Below are positions 42,003 through 50,500 of a stretch of DNA of 64,000 nucleotides, piece after piece. The DNA is from Trichothermofontia sichuanensis B231 (GTDB taxonomy: Bacteria; Cyanobacteriota; Cyanobacteriia; B231). The DNA is taken from assembly GCF_026240635.1 (NCBI RefSeq), contig NZ_CP110848.1, positions 1,180,501 through 1,244,500 on the forward strand. The letters run 5' to 3'. Made by a program: the position numbers and the translations under genes. How positions within the stretch are numbered: the stretch's first letter is position 1; each line of letters opens with the position of its first letter. The notes below the pieces were generated by a model, which was given only the letters and a program-made list of their open reading frames with translations, did not search any database and was not told where the DNA came from.

Positions 42003-43889
42003 ATGGCGATTCGAGACAATACGAAAGGTCCCCCGCGTTTTCGGCTGAGCAACCTTCTGCTGTTGCTGGCCAGCGTGTTCTTCATCGGCAATCTCCTGTT
42101 ACCCCTGATTTTAGGACCCCAGATCCCGCAGGTGCCCTACAGCCTGTTTATTGATCAGGTGAATGATGGCAAGGTAGAGCGGGTGTTCGTTGCCCAAAAT
42201 CAGATCCGCTACCAACTCAAAGCCGAAGACGGTAAACCGGGCCAGGTCCTCAGTACCACCCCAATTTTTGACCTGGAACTACCGCAGCGTCTGGAAAGCA
42301 AGGGGGTTGAATTTGCGGCTGCCCCACCTCCCCAAAATCGCTGGTTTACCACCCTCCTGGGGTGGGTTGTGCCACCGTTAATTTTCGTTGCGATCTTCCA
42401 GTTTTTTGCGTCACGGCAACAGGGTGGTCCCCAGGGGGCGCTGTCCTTCACCCGCAGTAAAGCCAGGGTCTATGTGGATAGTGAAGCTACCAAAGTAACC
42501 TTTAGCGATGTGGCGGGTGCGGATGAGGCTAAGGCTGAGTTATCGGAGATTGTCGATTTTCTCAAAGCCCCGCAACGGTTTACCGCGATCGGTGCCCGGA
42601 TTCCCAAGGGTGTCCTCCTTGTTGGCCCGCCGGGGACAGGGAAAACGCTACTTGCACGGGCAGTAGCTGGTGAAGCCGGGGTTCCCTTCTTCAGTATCTC
42701 TGGCTCCGAATTTGTGGAACTGTTTGTCGGGGCTGGGGCTGCCCGCGTACGGGATCTCTTTGAACAGGCCAAGAAAAACGCCCCTTGTATCATCTTCATC
42801 GATGAGCTAGACGCGATCGGCAAATCCCGCGCTGCAGGAGCCTTCTTCAGTGGCAATGATGAGCGGGAACAGACCCTCAACCAACTGCTCACGGAAATGG
42901 ACGGCTTTGCGGCTGGGGATGCGACCGTGATTGTCTTGGCTGCTACCAACCGTCCCGAAACCCTGGACCCAGCCCTGTTGCGTCCCGGTCGGTTCGATCG
43001 CCAGGTCCTTGTTGATCGTCCTGATCTCTCTGGTCGGGAAGCCATTCTCAAGATCTATGCCCAGAAGGTGAAGTTGGCGGACAATGTGAACTTGCACGAA
43101 CTGGCCGCCCGGACACCGGGCTTTGCGGGGGCAGACCTAGCCAACCTGGTGAACGAAGCGGCCCTGCTGGCAGCCCGTAACCATCGCGAAGCCGTCACCC
43201 AGGCGGACTTTGCCGAAGCGATCGAGCGGGTAGTTGCGGGTCTGGAGAAAAAGAGCCGGGTCCTCAACGAACGGGAAAAGACGATTGTGGCCTACCACGA
43301 AGTGGGCCATGCTTTGGTCGGTGCCTTGATGCCGGGGGGGAGCAAAGTGACCAAGATCTCGATCGTTCCCCGGGGGATGGCGGCCCTCGGCTATACCCTG
43401 CAACTACCCACAGAAGATCGCTTTCTGCTGGATGAAAGTGAACTCCGGGGCCAGATTGCCACCCTTTTGGGGGGACGTTCTGCCGAGGAAATTGTCTTTG
43501 GCAGCATCACGACCGGAGCCGCTAATGACTTGCAGCGGGCCACCGATCTGGCCGAACGCATGGTGACTACCTACGGCATGAGCAAGGTCTTGGGACCCTT
43601 AGCCTACGAAAAGGGCCAGCAGAATGCCTTCCTGGGGGATGGCGGCATGATCAATCCTCGCCGCATGGTGAGCGATGATACGGCCCAGGCGATCGATGCC
43701 GAAGTTAAGGAAATCGTCGAAACGGCCCATCAACAAGCCCTCAATATCCTCAAGCACAATCGCGACCTGCTAGAAAAAATTGCCCGGCGGATCCTCGAAA
43801 CCGAGGTTATCGAAGGCGAGGAGTTACAAACTCTTCTGGCGGAAGCCAAGTCCCCGGAAGCGGCTGCACCCGTCCCGGTCATGGCCTAG
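42003..43889 (+). CDS. ftsH: ATP-dependent zinc metalloprotease FtsH
   Basis: The 628-residue membrane AAA protease removes damaged membrane proteins; in cyanobacteria the thylakoid forms drive photosystem II repair. It has TM1 ([20 protein letters not shown]), a lumenal/periplasmic loop, TM2 ([16 protein letters not shown]), the AAA domain with Walker [14 protein letters not shown], Walker [12 protein letters not shown], the pore motif region FVELFVG and the second region of homology [15 protein letters not shown], then the M41 zinc site HEVGH with a downstream Asp. Cyanobacteria usually have four paralogs; which one this is needs a tree. It is followed by a stem-loop at 44023. Confidence 0.97.
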   Translation: MAIRDNTKGPPRFRLSNLLLLLASVFFIGNLLLPLILGPQIPQVPYSLFIDQVNDGKVERVFVAQNQIRYQLKAEDGKPGQVLSTTPIFDLELPQRLESKGVEFAAAPPPQNRWFTTLLGWVVPPLIFVAIFQFFASRQQGGPQGALSFTRSKARVYVDSEATKVTFSDVAGADEAKAELSEIVDFLKAPQRFTAIGARIPKGVLLVGPPGTGKTLLARAVAGEAGVPFFSISGSEFVELFVGAGAARVRDLFEQAKKNAPCIIFIDELDAIGKSRAAGAFFSGNDEREQTLNQLLTEMDGFAAGDATVIVLAATNRPETLDPALLRPGRFDRQVLVDRPDLSGREAILKIYAQKVKLADNVNLHELAARTPGFAGADLANLVNEAALLAARNHREAVTQADFAEAIERVVAGLEKKSRVLNEREKTIVAYHEVGHALVGALMPGGSKVTKISIVPRGMAALGYTLQLPTEDRFLLDESELRGQIATLLGGRSAEEIVFGSITTGAANDLQRATDLAERMVTTYGMSKVLGPLAYEKGQQNAFLGDGGMINPRRMVSDDTAQAIDAEVKEIVETAHQQALNILKHNRDLLEKIARRILETEVIEGEELQTLLAEAKSPEAAAPVPVMA

Positions 43890-44022
43890 GTCATTGCAGG
43901 TTGGGTCTAGCGACTGTTAGGATTGACGGCCACTGACCCAACCCCTCGGCACTTCTGCCCCCCGTGGCCGCCAGTGGAATTCGCCTGATTGCAGACGCCA
44001 AGCCCGGCGCTGAAGGTCTCTA

Positions 44023-44046
44023 GGGCAGCCCCACACGGGGCCGCCC
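44023..44046 (+). terminator. Candidate terminator hairpin after ftsH
   Basis: GGGCAGCCCC (44023-44032) pairs with GGGGCCGCCC (44037-44046) around an ACAC loop, 10 positions with a single A-C mismatch, about 130 nt after the ftsH stop. The rest of the 305-nt gap (43890-44194) holds no gene; a TATACT at about 44164 could be the rimO -10. Confidence 0.4.
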
Positions 44047-44194
44047 GGTGACTTGCCTGCTCATGACGCCAACCCTAGGTCTGAAGCAGCGGGAAAAATC
44101 CAGGCTAAGCTAGGGTTGGATGTTTGTTTTTGATCACTTCCCTGTTTGATCGCTTCCTTGCTCTATACTTTCTCTGCCTGACTTACCGGAACGC

Positions 44195-45508
44195 ATGGTT
44201 ACTAAGCCCACGATCGCCATTACCCACCTTGGCTGCGAGAAAAACCGCATTGATAGCGAACACATGCTCGGCTTGCTGGTGCAAGCGGGTTACCCCGTCG
44301 ATAGCGATGAGGAGCAGGCGGATTACGTGGTGGTCAATACCTGTAGCTTTATTGCAGCCGCCCGTGAAGAGTCGGTGCGGACGCTGGTGGAACTGGCGGA
44401 GGCTAATAAGAAGATTGTGATTACCGGCTGTATGGCCCAGCATTTCCAGGAAATCTTGCTGGAGGAGATCCCAGAGGCCGTGGCCGTGGTCGGTACCGGT
44501 GACTACCACAAGATTGTCGAGGTAATCGAACGGGCGGAAGCCGGAGAGCGAGTCAAGGAAATTACCACCGAACCCACCTACCTTGCCGATGAGTTGACGC
44601 CCCGCTATCGCACGACAACGGAAGGGGTGGCTTACCTGCGAGTAGCGGAGGGCTGTGATTACCGGTGCGCCTTTTGCATTATTCCCCACCTGCGCGGGAA
44701 TCAGCGATCGCGCTCCATTGAATCGATCGTCGCAGAGGCTGAACGTCTTGCGGCAGAGGGCGTACAGGAATTAATTTTGATTTCACAAATTACCACAAAC
44801 TACGGTTTAGATCTCTACGGCAAACCGCGCTTGGCGGATCTGCTGCGTGCCCTTGGACGGGTGGACATTCCCTGGATTCGGATGCATTATGCCTATCCCA
44901 CGGGCCTCACCCCCGATGTGCTGGCAGCCATGCAAGCAACTGCCAATGTGTTGCCTTATTTGGATCTACCCCTACAACACTCCCATCCAGAGATCCTGCG
45001 GGCAATGAATCGTCCCTGGCAAGGTCGGGTGAATGATGAGATTATCGATCGCCTTAAAACAGCGCTGCCCGGTGCCACCCTCCGCACGACCTTTATCGTG
45101 GGGTTTCCGGGGGAAACCGAAGCCCATTTTGAGCACTTACTCAACTTTGTCCAGCGTCATGAATTTGATCATGTAGGCGTCTTTACCTTTTCCGCAGAGG
45201 AAGGTACCCCTGCTTACGATTTGCCCAATCCTGTGCCTCAATCTGTCATGGATGAGCGGCGTGAAGCTCTGATGCAAGTCCAGCAGCCGATTTCCTTGCG
45301 CCATAACCAGGCCCAAGTGGGTCAGGTCGTGGATGTTCTCATTGAGCAGGAAAATCCAGCGACCGGCGAATTAATCGGGCGATCGGCTCGCTTTGCCCCA
45401 GAGGTAGACGGTCTGGTATACCTGCAAGGGAGTGCCCGGTTAGGTACAATTATCCCGGCGAAAATTACCCATGCCGATGTTTACGACCTCTACGGAGAAG
45501 TGCCTTAA
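44195..45508 (+). CDS. rimO: Ribosomal protein uS12 methylthiotransferase RimO
   Basis: The 437-residue radical SAM enzyme adds a methylthio group to the conserved aspartate of ribosomal protein S12. The UPF0004 N-terminal domain has the three auxiliary-cluster cysteines ([28 protein letters not shown]). The radical SAM core has [20 protein letters not shown], and a C-terminal TRAM domain follows ([32 protein letters not shown]). The variant [11 protein letters not shown] and the PHLRG sequence separate RimO from MiaB. It is a complete-length gene; family B/A chimeric repeat follows 18 nt after the stop. Confidence 0.97.
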   Translation: MVTKPTIAITHLGCEKNRIDSEHMLGLLVQAGYPVDSDEEQADYVVVNTCSFIAAAREESVRTLVELAEANKKIVITGCMAQHFQEILLEEIPEAVAVVGTGDYHKIVEVIERAEAGERVKEITTEPTYLADELTPRYRTTTEGVAYLRVAEGCDYRCAFCIIPHLRGNQRSRSIESIVAEAERLAAEGVQELILISQITTNYGLDLYGKPRLADLLRALGRVDIPWIRMHYAYPTGLTPDVLAAMQATANVLPYLDLPLQHSHPEILRAMNRPWQGRVNDEIIDRLKTALPGATLRTTFIVGFPGETEAHFEHLLNFVQRHEFDHVGVFTFSAEEGTPAYDLPNPVPQSVMDERREALMQVQQPISLRHNQAQVGQVVDVLIEQENPATGELIGRSARFAPEVDGLVYLQGSARLGTIIPAKITHADVYDLYGEVP

Positions 45509-45526
45509 AAAGCGATGACGGCACCT

Positions 45527-45669
45527 ACAGCCTTTACCTTAATCATAAAGTACGGTTTTACCGGGGTAGGCTGGGGGCAGCCCGCTGGTGCGGCCCTCAC
45601 CCTAAATCCCTCTCCCGCGCAGGGAGAGGGAAGCGAAGGACTGTATCGTTTTTATTTGGATTGACCATA
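45527..45669 (+). repeat. Chimeric element: family B left half joined to family A right half
   Basis: The left part is family B (TACAGCCTTTACCTTAATCA, CCGGGGTAGGCTGGGGGCAG, GGTGCGGCCCTCACCCTAAA). The right part is family A (GACTGTATCGTTTTTATTTG, GATTGACCATA). They meet at the CCCTCTCCC...GGGAGAGGG hairpin that both families share. Confidence 0.88.
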
Positions 45670-45719
45670 ACTCCCTGTCGTTCTAGTCGGTGTATACTAT
45701 CCCCCCTGGGGTCAAGCCT

Positions 45720-45971
45720 ATGTCGGTACAAGTTCACTTTTTACCCAATCAGGTGACGATTGCGGCGGAACCGGGCGAACCGTTACTTACTGTCGCCGAG
45801 CGGGCGGGGGTGACAATTCCCACCGGTTGTTTGATGGGTTCCTGTCATGCCTGTGAAGTGGATCTCGAAGCCGGGGCAGACTGTGAATCGATTTGTGCCT
45901 GCATTACCGCTGTCCCCAACGGTCCCACCGACATTACCATCAACCTCTATGCCGATCCCACCTGGTCGTGA
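45720..45971 (+). CDS. Plant-type [2Fe-2S] ferredoxin-like protein
   Basis: The 83-residue protein has a beta-grasp ferredoxin fold with the cluster motif C-x4-C-x2-C (GCLMGSCHACEVDL) and further cysteines in ADCESICACI; the last of these probably supplies the fourth ligand. It carries electrons in the cytoplasm, but is shorter and diverged from PetF, so it is likely an accessory or biosynthetic ferredoxin. ATG 45720 (MSVQVHFLP) is preferred over an upstream in-frame ATG that lacks homology. A TATACT (45693-45698) 22 nt upstream would be very close to the start codon. Confidence 0.85.
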   Translation: MSVQVHFLPNQVTIAAEPGEPLLTVAERAGVTIPTGCLMGSCHACEVDLEAGADCESICACITAVPNGPTDITINLYADPTWS

Positions 45972-46016
45972 GGGATAGCCGCGATCGCGGCTGAGTTGGT
46001 TAGGCGGCTAACAAAC

Positions 46017-46099
46017 GCTGAGACAGTCCCCTCAGCCCTAGCCCCTCTCCTGCTCTGGGAGAGGGGAATGAAAAACTGTATCGTTCTTATTTGGATTGA
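46017..46099 (+). repeat. Family A element, degenerate copy A8
   Basis: It matches the family A core from GCTGAGACAGTCCCCTCAGC, the hairpin CCTCTCC-tgctct-GGGAGAGG, to TATCGTTCTTATTTGGATTG. Both extreme ends (TATAGTCATTGC and ACCATA) are lost. Confidence 0.75.
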
Positions 46100-46169
46100 A
46101 TACCGACCAGATAGGTCCAGGTCGTGCCCTGCGGCTGCCCTATCCAGCCAGCCCCAATCCACCCAGTTC

Positions 46170-48383
46170 CTATCCACCCAGCAAGGTCATGGCCCGTTGC
46201 ACTAACGCATCGGGTGTAATGCCATTAAAGGCCATCAGTTGATCTGCCGAAGCCGTGGTTTCACCCCGCCGCCAGGCAAAGACATCCCGTGGAGCACGAC
46301 TGCGCAACAGCAGAGGTTCCAACAGGGCGCTGGCCCCCCCCGTTACCCCTAGCAACCCGTCGCCACCAAACAGGCGATCGAACCCAACATCATCCAGAAA
46401 CTCACCATCGGGAAAGGAGCAGGTTTCCCAACCCGTATCCTGGGGTCGATAGAGCCGCCGGGGGTTAATCACCGACACAATGCGGGAGCCAATCCCCTGG
46501 ATCTGAAGCTGTTCAGCAGCGGCGTAAACCGGGATCAGGGGCATATCGCCGACCACTGCAAAGACGATCGTGCCTTTTCCGGGTAATTCCTGAAGGGTGA
46601 CGCCCCCGTGGCGCAGGGCCTCACGGGTTTGCTCAAAGGTAGTCCGCACGGGCAGGGGGGATTTGCTGGCGGTAATCGTAATCCCCTTATTGCAAGTCGT
46701 CAGTGCCCACTCATAACACACCTGAATGCTGTTGGCGTCGGGGGGGAAAAGGGCGAAAACATTGCCATTGCGCAGCATGGCTGCAAAGTAATTTTCAATT
46801 TCGGGCCGTTGATGGGTCCAGCCGTTGCGACCCTGTTCCAGGGCACCTGCCGTGAACAGGGTGATTGTCGAGGGGGTGGCGCGGCGCAGTTCCGCCATTG
46901 CCTGGGTAACGGTTTGCCAGATGGGCAGGCCGTTGATCGCAAAGGATTCGTAGGAACACCACAGGGTGCGGGCACCCATTAGGGCCAGACCAGCCGCTAA
47001 TCCGGCACAGGCATCTTCGCTCAGGGGTTCGTAGACTTGCCCTGTCGGTCCCTGGTTATACAGTTCATCCGGCGTGGGGTGGATAACCTTGAGGGCCTGG
47101 TTGATGTTGGCAATCCCAGAGGCTTCGTTGCCATCGGCGTTAGTCACCAGGAAGTTGGGATCGGCCTGACCCACGTGAGCTACGAGTTGGCCCATTGCTG
47201 TGGTAGCCACCTGTTTGGCCCCGATCGCATACTCGCTGAGGGGTAGGGTGGGGATCGGCGGCAGGGGGTATTCAAACTCCGTCACCACCGTTTGGGCAGC
47301 CGGGCCACCGTGGGCGCGTTCGCAGTTGGTGCGCACCAGTTGCCAGGCATCGGGATGGAGTGCCCGCGCCTTGAGCGCATTGACGATATCGGGGTTATCC
47401 AGCGTGTGGTGGGCGTAGAGGTTATGGGATTTGGAGCCGTAGGCATGGACACCCGCCCCCTTGAGTTGTTTGATAATCAACACTGTTAACGTCCCACTCA
47501 GGGCCGAGCGGATCGCCTCATCGGTAGCTACCAGAGCCGCCTGGGTGAAAGCGAGACGTTGCTCAAAGGAGAAGCGGGTGCTATCGACAAAGGGTCCCGG
47601 CTGGTTCTGGTCATCAAAGTCCTTGGCATCCACCAGCACCACTTCCTCGAACCCGTTACCGGTCCAGTAGGCCATCATTTCGTCATCGGATTTGGTCGAG
47701 ACCATGCTGTGGTGTTCCTGGGAGTAGCCATTCCACACCAGAATGGGTAGGAAGTTGGTCACCCCTGGGAAAGCGGTGTGGAAGTGGGCCATGCTGCTCA
47801 TGACGTAGGGTTCGCCAATGCCGCCATCACCGATCGTCACGGGGAAAAGAATATCGCGGTGCAGCAAGGCCGCCGCCATTGCAAAGTGTTGGCCTTGGCC
47901 GAGGGGACCGGCGGGATTGAGCAGGCCAGGGATATAGCCCGACAGGTGGCCCAGTAACCCGTGCATTTCGCGAAAGCGATCGCGCAGGTGTTGCACGGTG
48001 TAGATACCCATTGCCTCCAGGGAGCGATCGAGGAACATGGCCGCATAGAAACCCGGTGCATGGTGACCGACTTCCGTGATGATATTTTTGTAGCCTAGGA
48101 GGGTGAGGGCGGCATAGATTTCCGCCTGACTGGCAAAGCCGCCGGGGTGACCCGATGCTTTGCTGGCGGTCATTTGCAGGATGAGGTAACGCAGGGCATC
48201 AGCCGTCAGCAGGGTTTGGTAGGCAGCAGCGCGATCGGTGACATCAGCGATCGCGGTATGGCCACTGGCAATGACGGGGGTTTGGCCGTACTGGTCGAAG
48301 AGGGGGGGCCGATCGCCGAAATACTGGATGCCTTCACAAAAAGCGGGGATAGCGGCAGAGGGGGCAGTCGGGGTAGCTGTCAT
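46170..48383 (-). CDS. Transketolase-like thiamine-diphosphate enzyme, cyanobacterial type
   Basis: The 737-residue protein has transketolase/phosphoketolase-superfamily features: SKASGHPGGFASQAEIYAAL, the ThDP-binding motif IGDGGIGEP...VWNGYS (GDG to Asn about 30 residues apart), HLSGYIPGLLNPAGPLGQG, and a pyrimidine-binding second domain (NADGNEASGIANINQ, YEPLSEDACAGLAAGLALMG). A C-terminal domain follows (IQGIGSRIVSVINPRRLY). It is not the classical transketolase (TktA) or the usual 800-residue phosphoketolase. Cyanobacterial homologs carry inconsistent database names, so I give no symbol. It stands alone on the minus strand. Confidence 0.8.
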   Translation of the reverse strand: MTATPTAPSAAIPAFCEGIQYFGDRPPLFDQYGQTPVIASGHTAIADVTDRAAAYQTLLTADALRYLILQMTASKASGHPGGFASQAEIYAALTLLGYKNIITEVGHHAPGFYAAMFLDRSLEAMGIYTVQHLRDRFREMHGLLGHLSGYIPGLLNPAGPLGQGQHFAMAAALLHRDILFPVTIGDGGIGEPYVMSSMAHFHTAFPGVTNFLPILVWNGYSQEHHSMVSTKSDDEMMAYWTGNGFEEVVLVDAKDFDDQNQPGPFVDSTRFSFEQRLAFTQAALVATDEAIRSALSGTLTVLIIKQLKGAGVHAYGSKSHNLYAHHTLDNPDIVNALKARALHPDAWQLVRTNCERAHGGPAAQTVVTEFEYPLPPIPTLPLSEYAIGAKQVATTAMGQLVAHVGQADPNFLVTNADGNEASGIANINQALKVIHPTPDELYNQGPTGQVYEPLSEDACAGLAAGLALMGARTLWCSYESFAINGLPIWQTVTQAMAELRRATPSTITLFTAGALEQGRNGWTHQRPEIENYFAAMLRNGNVFALFPPDANSIQVCYEWALTTCNKGITITASKSPLPVRTTFEQTREALRHGGVTLQELPGKGTIVFAVVGDMPLIPVYAAAEQLQIQGIGSRIVSVINPRRLYRPQDTGWETCSFPDGEFLDDVGFDRLFGGDGLLGVTGGASALLEPLLLRSRAPRDVFAWRRGETTASADQLMAFNGITPDALVQRAMTLLGG

Positions 48384-48575
48384 GGTTAAGATACCTGCCT
48401 TAGGCGGCTGCGTTGGTTAAATCGGTTAAAAATCACGTTAACCAAAGATTTTACAACTGACTGTCGCTGGCTTGAATAGCAGCGCTGATCAGGGTTTGGG
48501 GTGAGGATTGTCTCTTAGAATTTTCTCTATTGATCAGGTTGACGATTGTCTGGTGATTTTAGTCAGGAAGCCAAG

Positions 48576-48799
48576 TACAGCCTTTACCTTAATCATAAAG
48601 TACAGGTTTACCGGGGTAGGATGGGCGCAGTCCACAGGTGTGGCCCTCACCCTAAATCCCTCTCCCAGAGGGGGAGAGGGACTTAAAAATCCGGCTCCCC
48701 TTCTCCCAAGTGGGGAGAAGGGGTTGGGGGATGAGGGCTGCCACTAGCATCCAGATCCAAACCTTAATGGTGTACTGAGTCAATTCGGTAAAGGCTGTA
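48576..48799 (+). repeat. Family B MITE-like element, copy B6 (full length)
   Basis: At 224 bp it begins TACAGCCTTTACCTTAATCA and ends TCAATTCGGTAAAGGCTGTA. The outer 13 bases TACAGCCTTTACC are perfectly inverted at the other end. Two inner hairpins are CCCTCTCCC-agagg-GGGAGAGGG and CCCCTTCTCCC...GGGAGAAGGGG. Nothing else was seen in the 562-nt gap 48384-48945 beyond the short flanks. Confidence 0.92.
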
Positions 48800-48945
48800 G
48801 ACTGCCTTCATGCAAAACTGAACGATCGGTGAAAACATCCTAATTATCAAAATTTATCCCTAGATCTGGGCAGTCGGGGGGAAAATAGCCGATACTAGGA
48901 GCGACTGCCGCATCCCATTGCCGCACTTGTGAGGAGAGTATTGTG

Positions 48946-49554
48946 ATGAAACGTCTAGCCAATGGTTTCCGTAGTCTGGGCCTGTCCTTGTGTGCCAGTT
49001 TGGGCCTCCTGAGTATGGCTGGACCGGCTGCCCAAGCCCTACCGGGTCAGCTTAATGAAGAAGTAGAAGCCTGGATTCAAGCCCATCCCACCCTACGTCC
49101 GGCCAGTGGGGAAAAACTCCTGGTTCGTAAAAGCAATACCCCGGCTCAACGCTTTACTTTCCAAGCCTCTGTCTTTCCACCGGGGCGCGTGGCTCCTGTT
49201 GATTCCAAAGGGATCATCCGTAGCGAACGGCTCCAACTGTTCGACATGGTGAATGGGATTAACCGTAACCGCCTTGAGGAGTCTCTGCGAGCCATCTATG
49301 GGCTTGATATTTACCAGGACTATGCCCAGGCCGAACCTGTTTTTAGTTACCCCACGCCCTATGAGGTTCGGGAGGCGCGCGATCGCCAGACCCCCTTGCA
49401 AATGGCGCTCCAGGGTGAGATCCGGGTCGGTAATCGCTTTGGGTACTGGCTGGAAATTGCCCAACCTGCCGACGGCAAAGCCTATAGTGGTCATCTTGTC
49501 GTCTTTGCCAAAGAGTATCTGGATAAACTGGAAACTGAATTGCGCAATCGCTAG
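48946..49554 (+). CDS. Secreted hypothetical protein
   Basis: The 202-residue protein has a Sec signal peptide (MKRLANGFRSLGLSLCASLG then LLSMAGPAAQALP, cleavage about residue 31). The mature part has a helical start (LNEEVEAWIQAHPTLRP), then mixed sequence with RFTFQASVFPPGRV, LQLFDMVNGINRNRLEESLRAIYGLDIYQDY and a lysine-containing C-terminus. The last third (MALQGEIRVGNRFGYWLEIA, AYSGHLVVFAKEYLDKLE) suggests a beta-sandwich. I recognise no named family. GAGGAGAG at 48931-48938 supports ATG 48946 (a GTG lies one codon earlier). Confidence 0.75.
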   Translation: MKRLANGFRSLGLSLCASLGLLSMAGPAAQALPGQLNEEVEAWIQAHPTLRPASGEKLLVRKSNTPAQRFTFQASVFPPGRVAPVDSKGIIRSERLQLFDMVNGINRNRLEESLRAIYGLDIYQDYAQAEPVFSYPTPYEVREARDRQTPLQMALQGEIRVGNRFGYWLEIAQPADGKAYSGHLVVFAKEYLDKLETELRNR

Positions 49555-49609
49555 CGGGTTTTCACCGTGAAGGCCACGCGGACGCAGGTAGAGTTTGGGG
49601 ATAACCTTT

Positions 49610-49722
49610 AGGGCACCTCGAAAAATTCAAATTTTTGCAACCGTGCTCACGCAATCATAAAGGATTGGGGTGGGGGGCGGAGCTGCCCACCCCAATTAAT
49701 CCCAATTAATCGAAGTTCCCTT
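49610..49722 (+). repeat. Family C MITE-like element, copy C1
   Basis: AGGGCACCTCGAAAAATTCA at the left and AATTAATCGAAGTTCCCTT at the right form imperfect inverted ends. It is the same sequence as copy C2 in opposite orientation. CTTTAG occurs at both edges and may be part of a target duplication. Confidence 0.85.
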
Positions 49723-49872
49723 TAGACAAGGGAACAGGAGAGGTTCTATAGTGAACAGTTGGGCGATACGCTGGGGGTAGGGGGCTGCGATTTGCCTGTA
49801 CAGACGCGGCGCAACCCCACCAATCCCTTGCGTTTAGTATTGCCCTTGATGAGTCCTGCGCCTTGAGAAACC

Positions 49873-50202
49873 ATGCAAACCTACTACTACGTCCTTGCCA
49901 GCCAAAAATTTCTGACGGAAGAAGAACCGATAGATGAGGTGCTGCGCGAACGAACCCGCCACTATCATGAACAGGGAAAGGAAATCGACTTTTGGCTGAT
50001 TAAGCAACCGGCTTTCCTGGAAGCTCCTGATCTCGTGGCGGTCAAATCCCGGTGTCCTCAACCCGCTGCGGCGATCGTTTCCACTAATGAGCAGTTCATC
50101 ACCTGGCTCAAACTGCGTCTAGAGTACGTCCTGACAGGAGCCTTTCAAGCGCCCTCAGAGAGTATCCCCGATCCATTGGCTTCACTCGCTGCTGTGGCCT
50201 AA
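49873..50202 (+). CDS. ycf54: Ycf54 / Mg-protoporphyrin monomethyl ester cyclase accessory protein
   Basis: The 109-residue protein matches Ycf54 (DUF2488) over its whole length: TYYYVLASQKFLTEEEPIDE, LRERTRHYHEQGKEIDFWL, IKQPAFLEAPDLVAVKSRCP and FITWLKLRLEYVLTGAF. Ycf54 binds the aerobic cyclase AcsF and is needed for its stability, that is for closing the isocyclic ring of chlorophyll. A basic-conserved surface (RTRHY, KSRCP) is retained. The gene is bracketed by inverted copies of repeat C (C1 at 49610, C2 at 50360) plus A9. Confidence 0.96.
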   Translation: MQTYYYVLASQKFLTEEEPIDEVLRERTRHYHEQGKEIDFWLIKQPAFLEAPDLVAVKSRCPQPAAAIVSTNEQFITWLKLRLEYVLTGAFQAPSESIPDPLASLAAVA

Positions 50203-50254
50203 GTCAAGCGTAGAGTCGGTTGTCCCTGGCTCCAATGCTCCTTGAAGTTATAGT

Positions 50255-50359
50255 TATGGTCAATCCAAATAAGAGCGATACAGTTTTTGACTCCCCTCTC
50301 CCGCTCTGGGAGAGGGGCTGGGGGTGAGGGTGTTGTTTCAGCCTAAATTGCAATGACTA
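50255..50359 (-). repeat. Family A MITE-like element, copy A9, interrupted by C2
   Basis: It is inverted: the + strand begins TATGGTCAATCCAAATAAGA and reaches GCCTAAATTGCAATGACTA at 50359. The last two bases of its terminus (TA) continue only at 50484 after the inserted element C2. Confidence 0.9.
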
Positions 50360-50475
50360 ATGGGAACCTCGATTAATTGGGGTAAGCGGCTTCGTCGCCC
50401 ACCCCAATCCTTTATGCCAATCCTTTATGATTGCGTGAGCACGGTCGCGGAAATTTGAATTTTTCGAGGTGCTCT
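50360..50475 (-). mobile_element. Family C MITE-like element, copy C2, with 8-bp target duplication
   Basis: The 116-bp element (ATGGGAACCTCGATTAATTG to TTTTTCGAGGTGCTCT) is flanked by direct repeats AATGACTA at 50352-50359 and 50476-50483. The duplicated bases are part of the A9 terminus, so C2 inserted into A9. An internal 11-bp duplication TAAAGGATTGG distinguishes it from C1. Confidence 0.9.
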
Positions 50476-50500
50476 AATGACTATAGATGCATAGATGCAA

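Noticed and set aside
49610-50475. C1-ycf54-C2 as a composite transposon
   Set aside because: C2 has its own 8-bp duplication inside A9 and C1 has different flanks, which points to independent insertions. There is no transposase.
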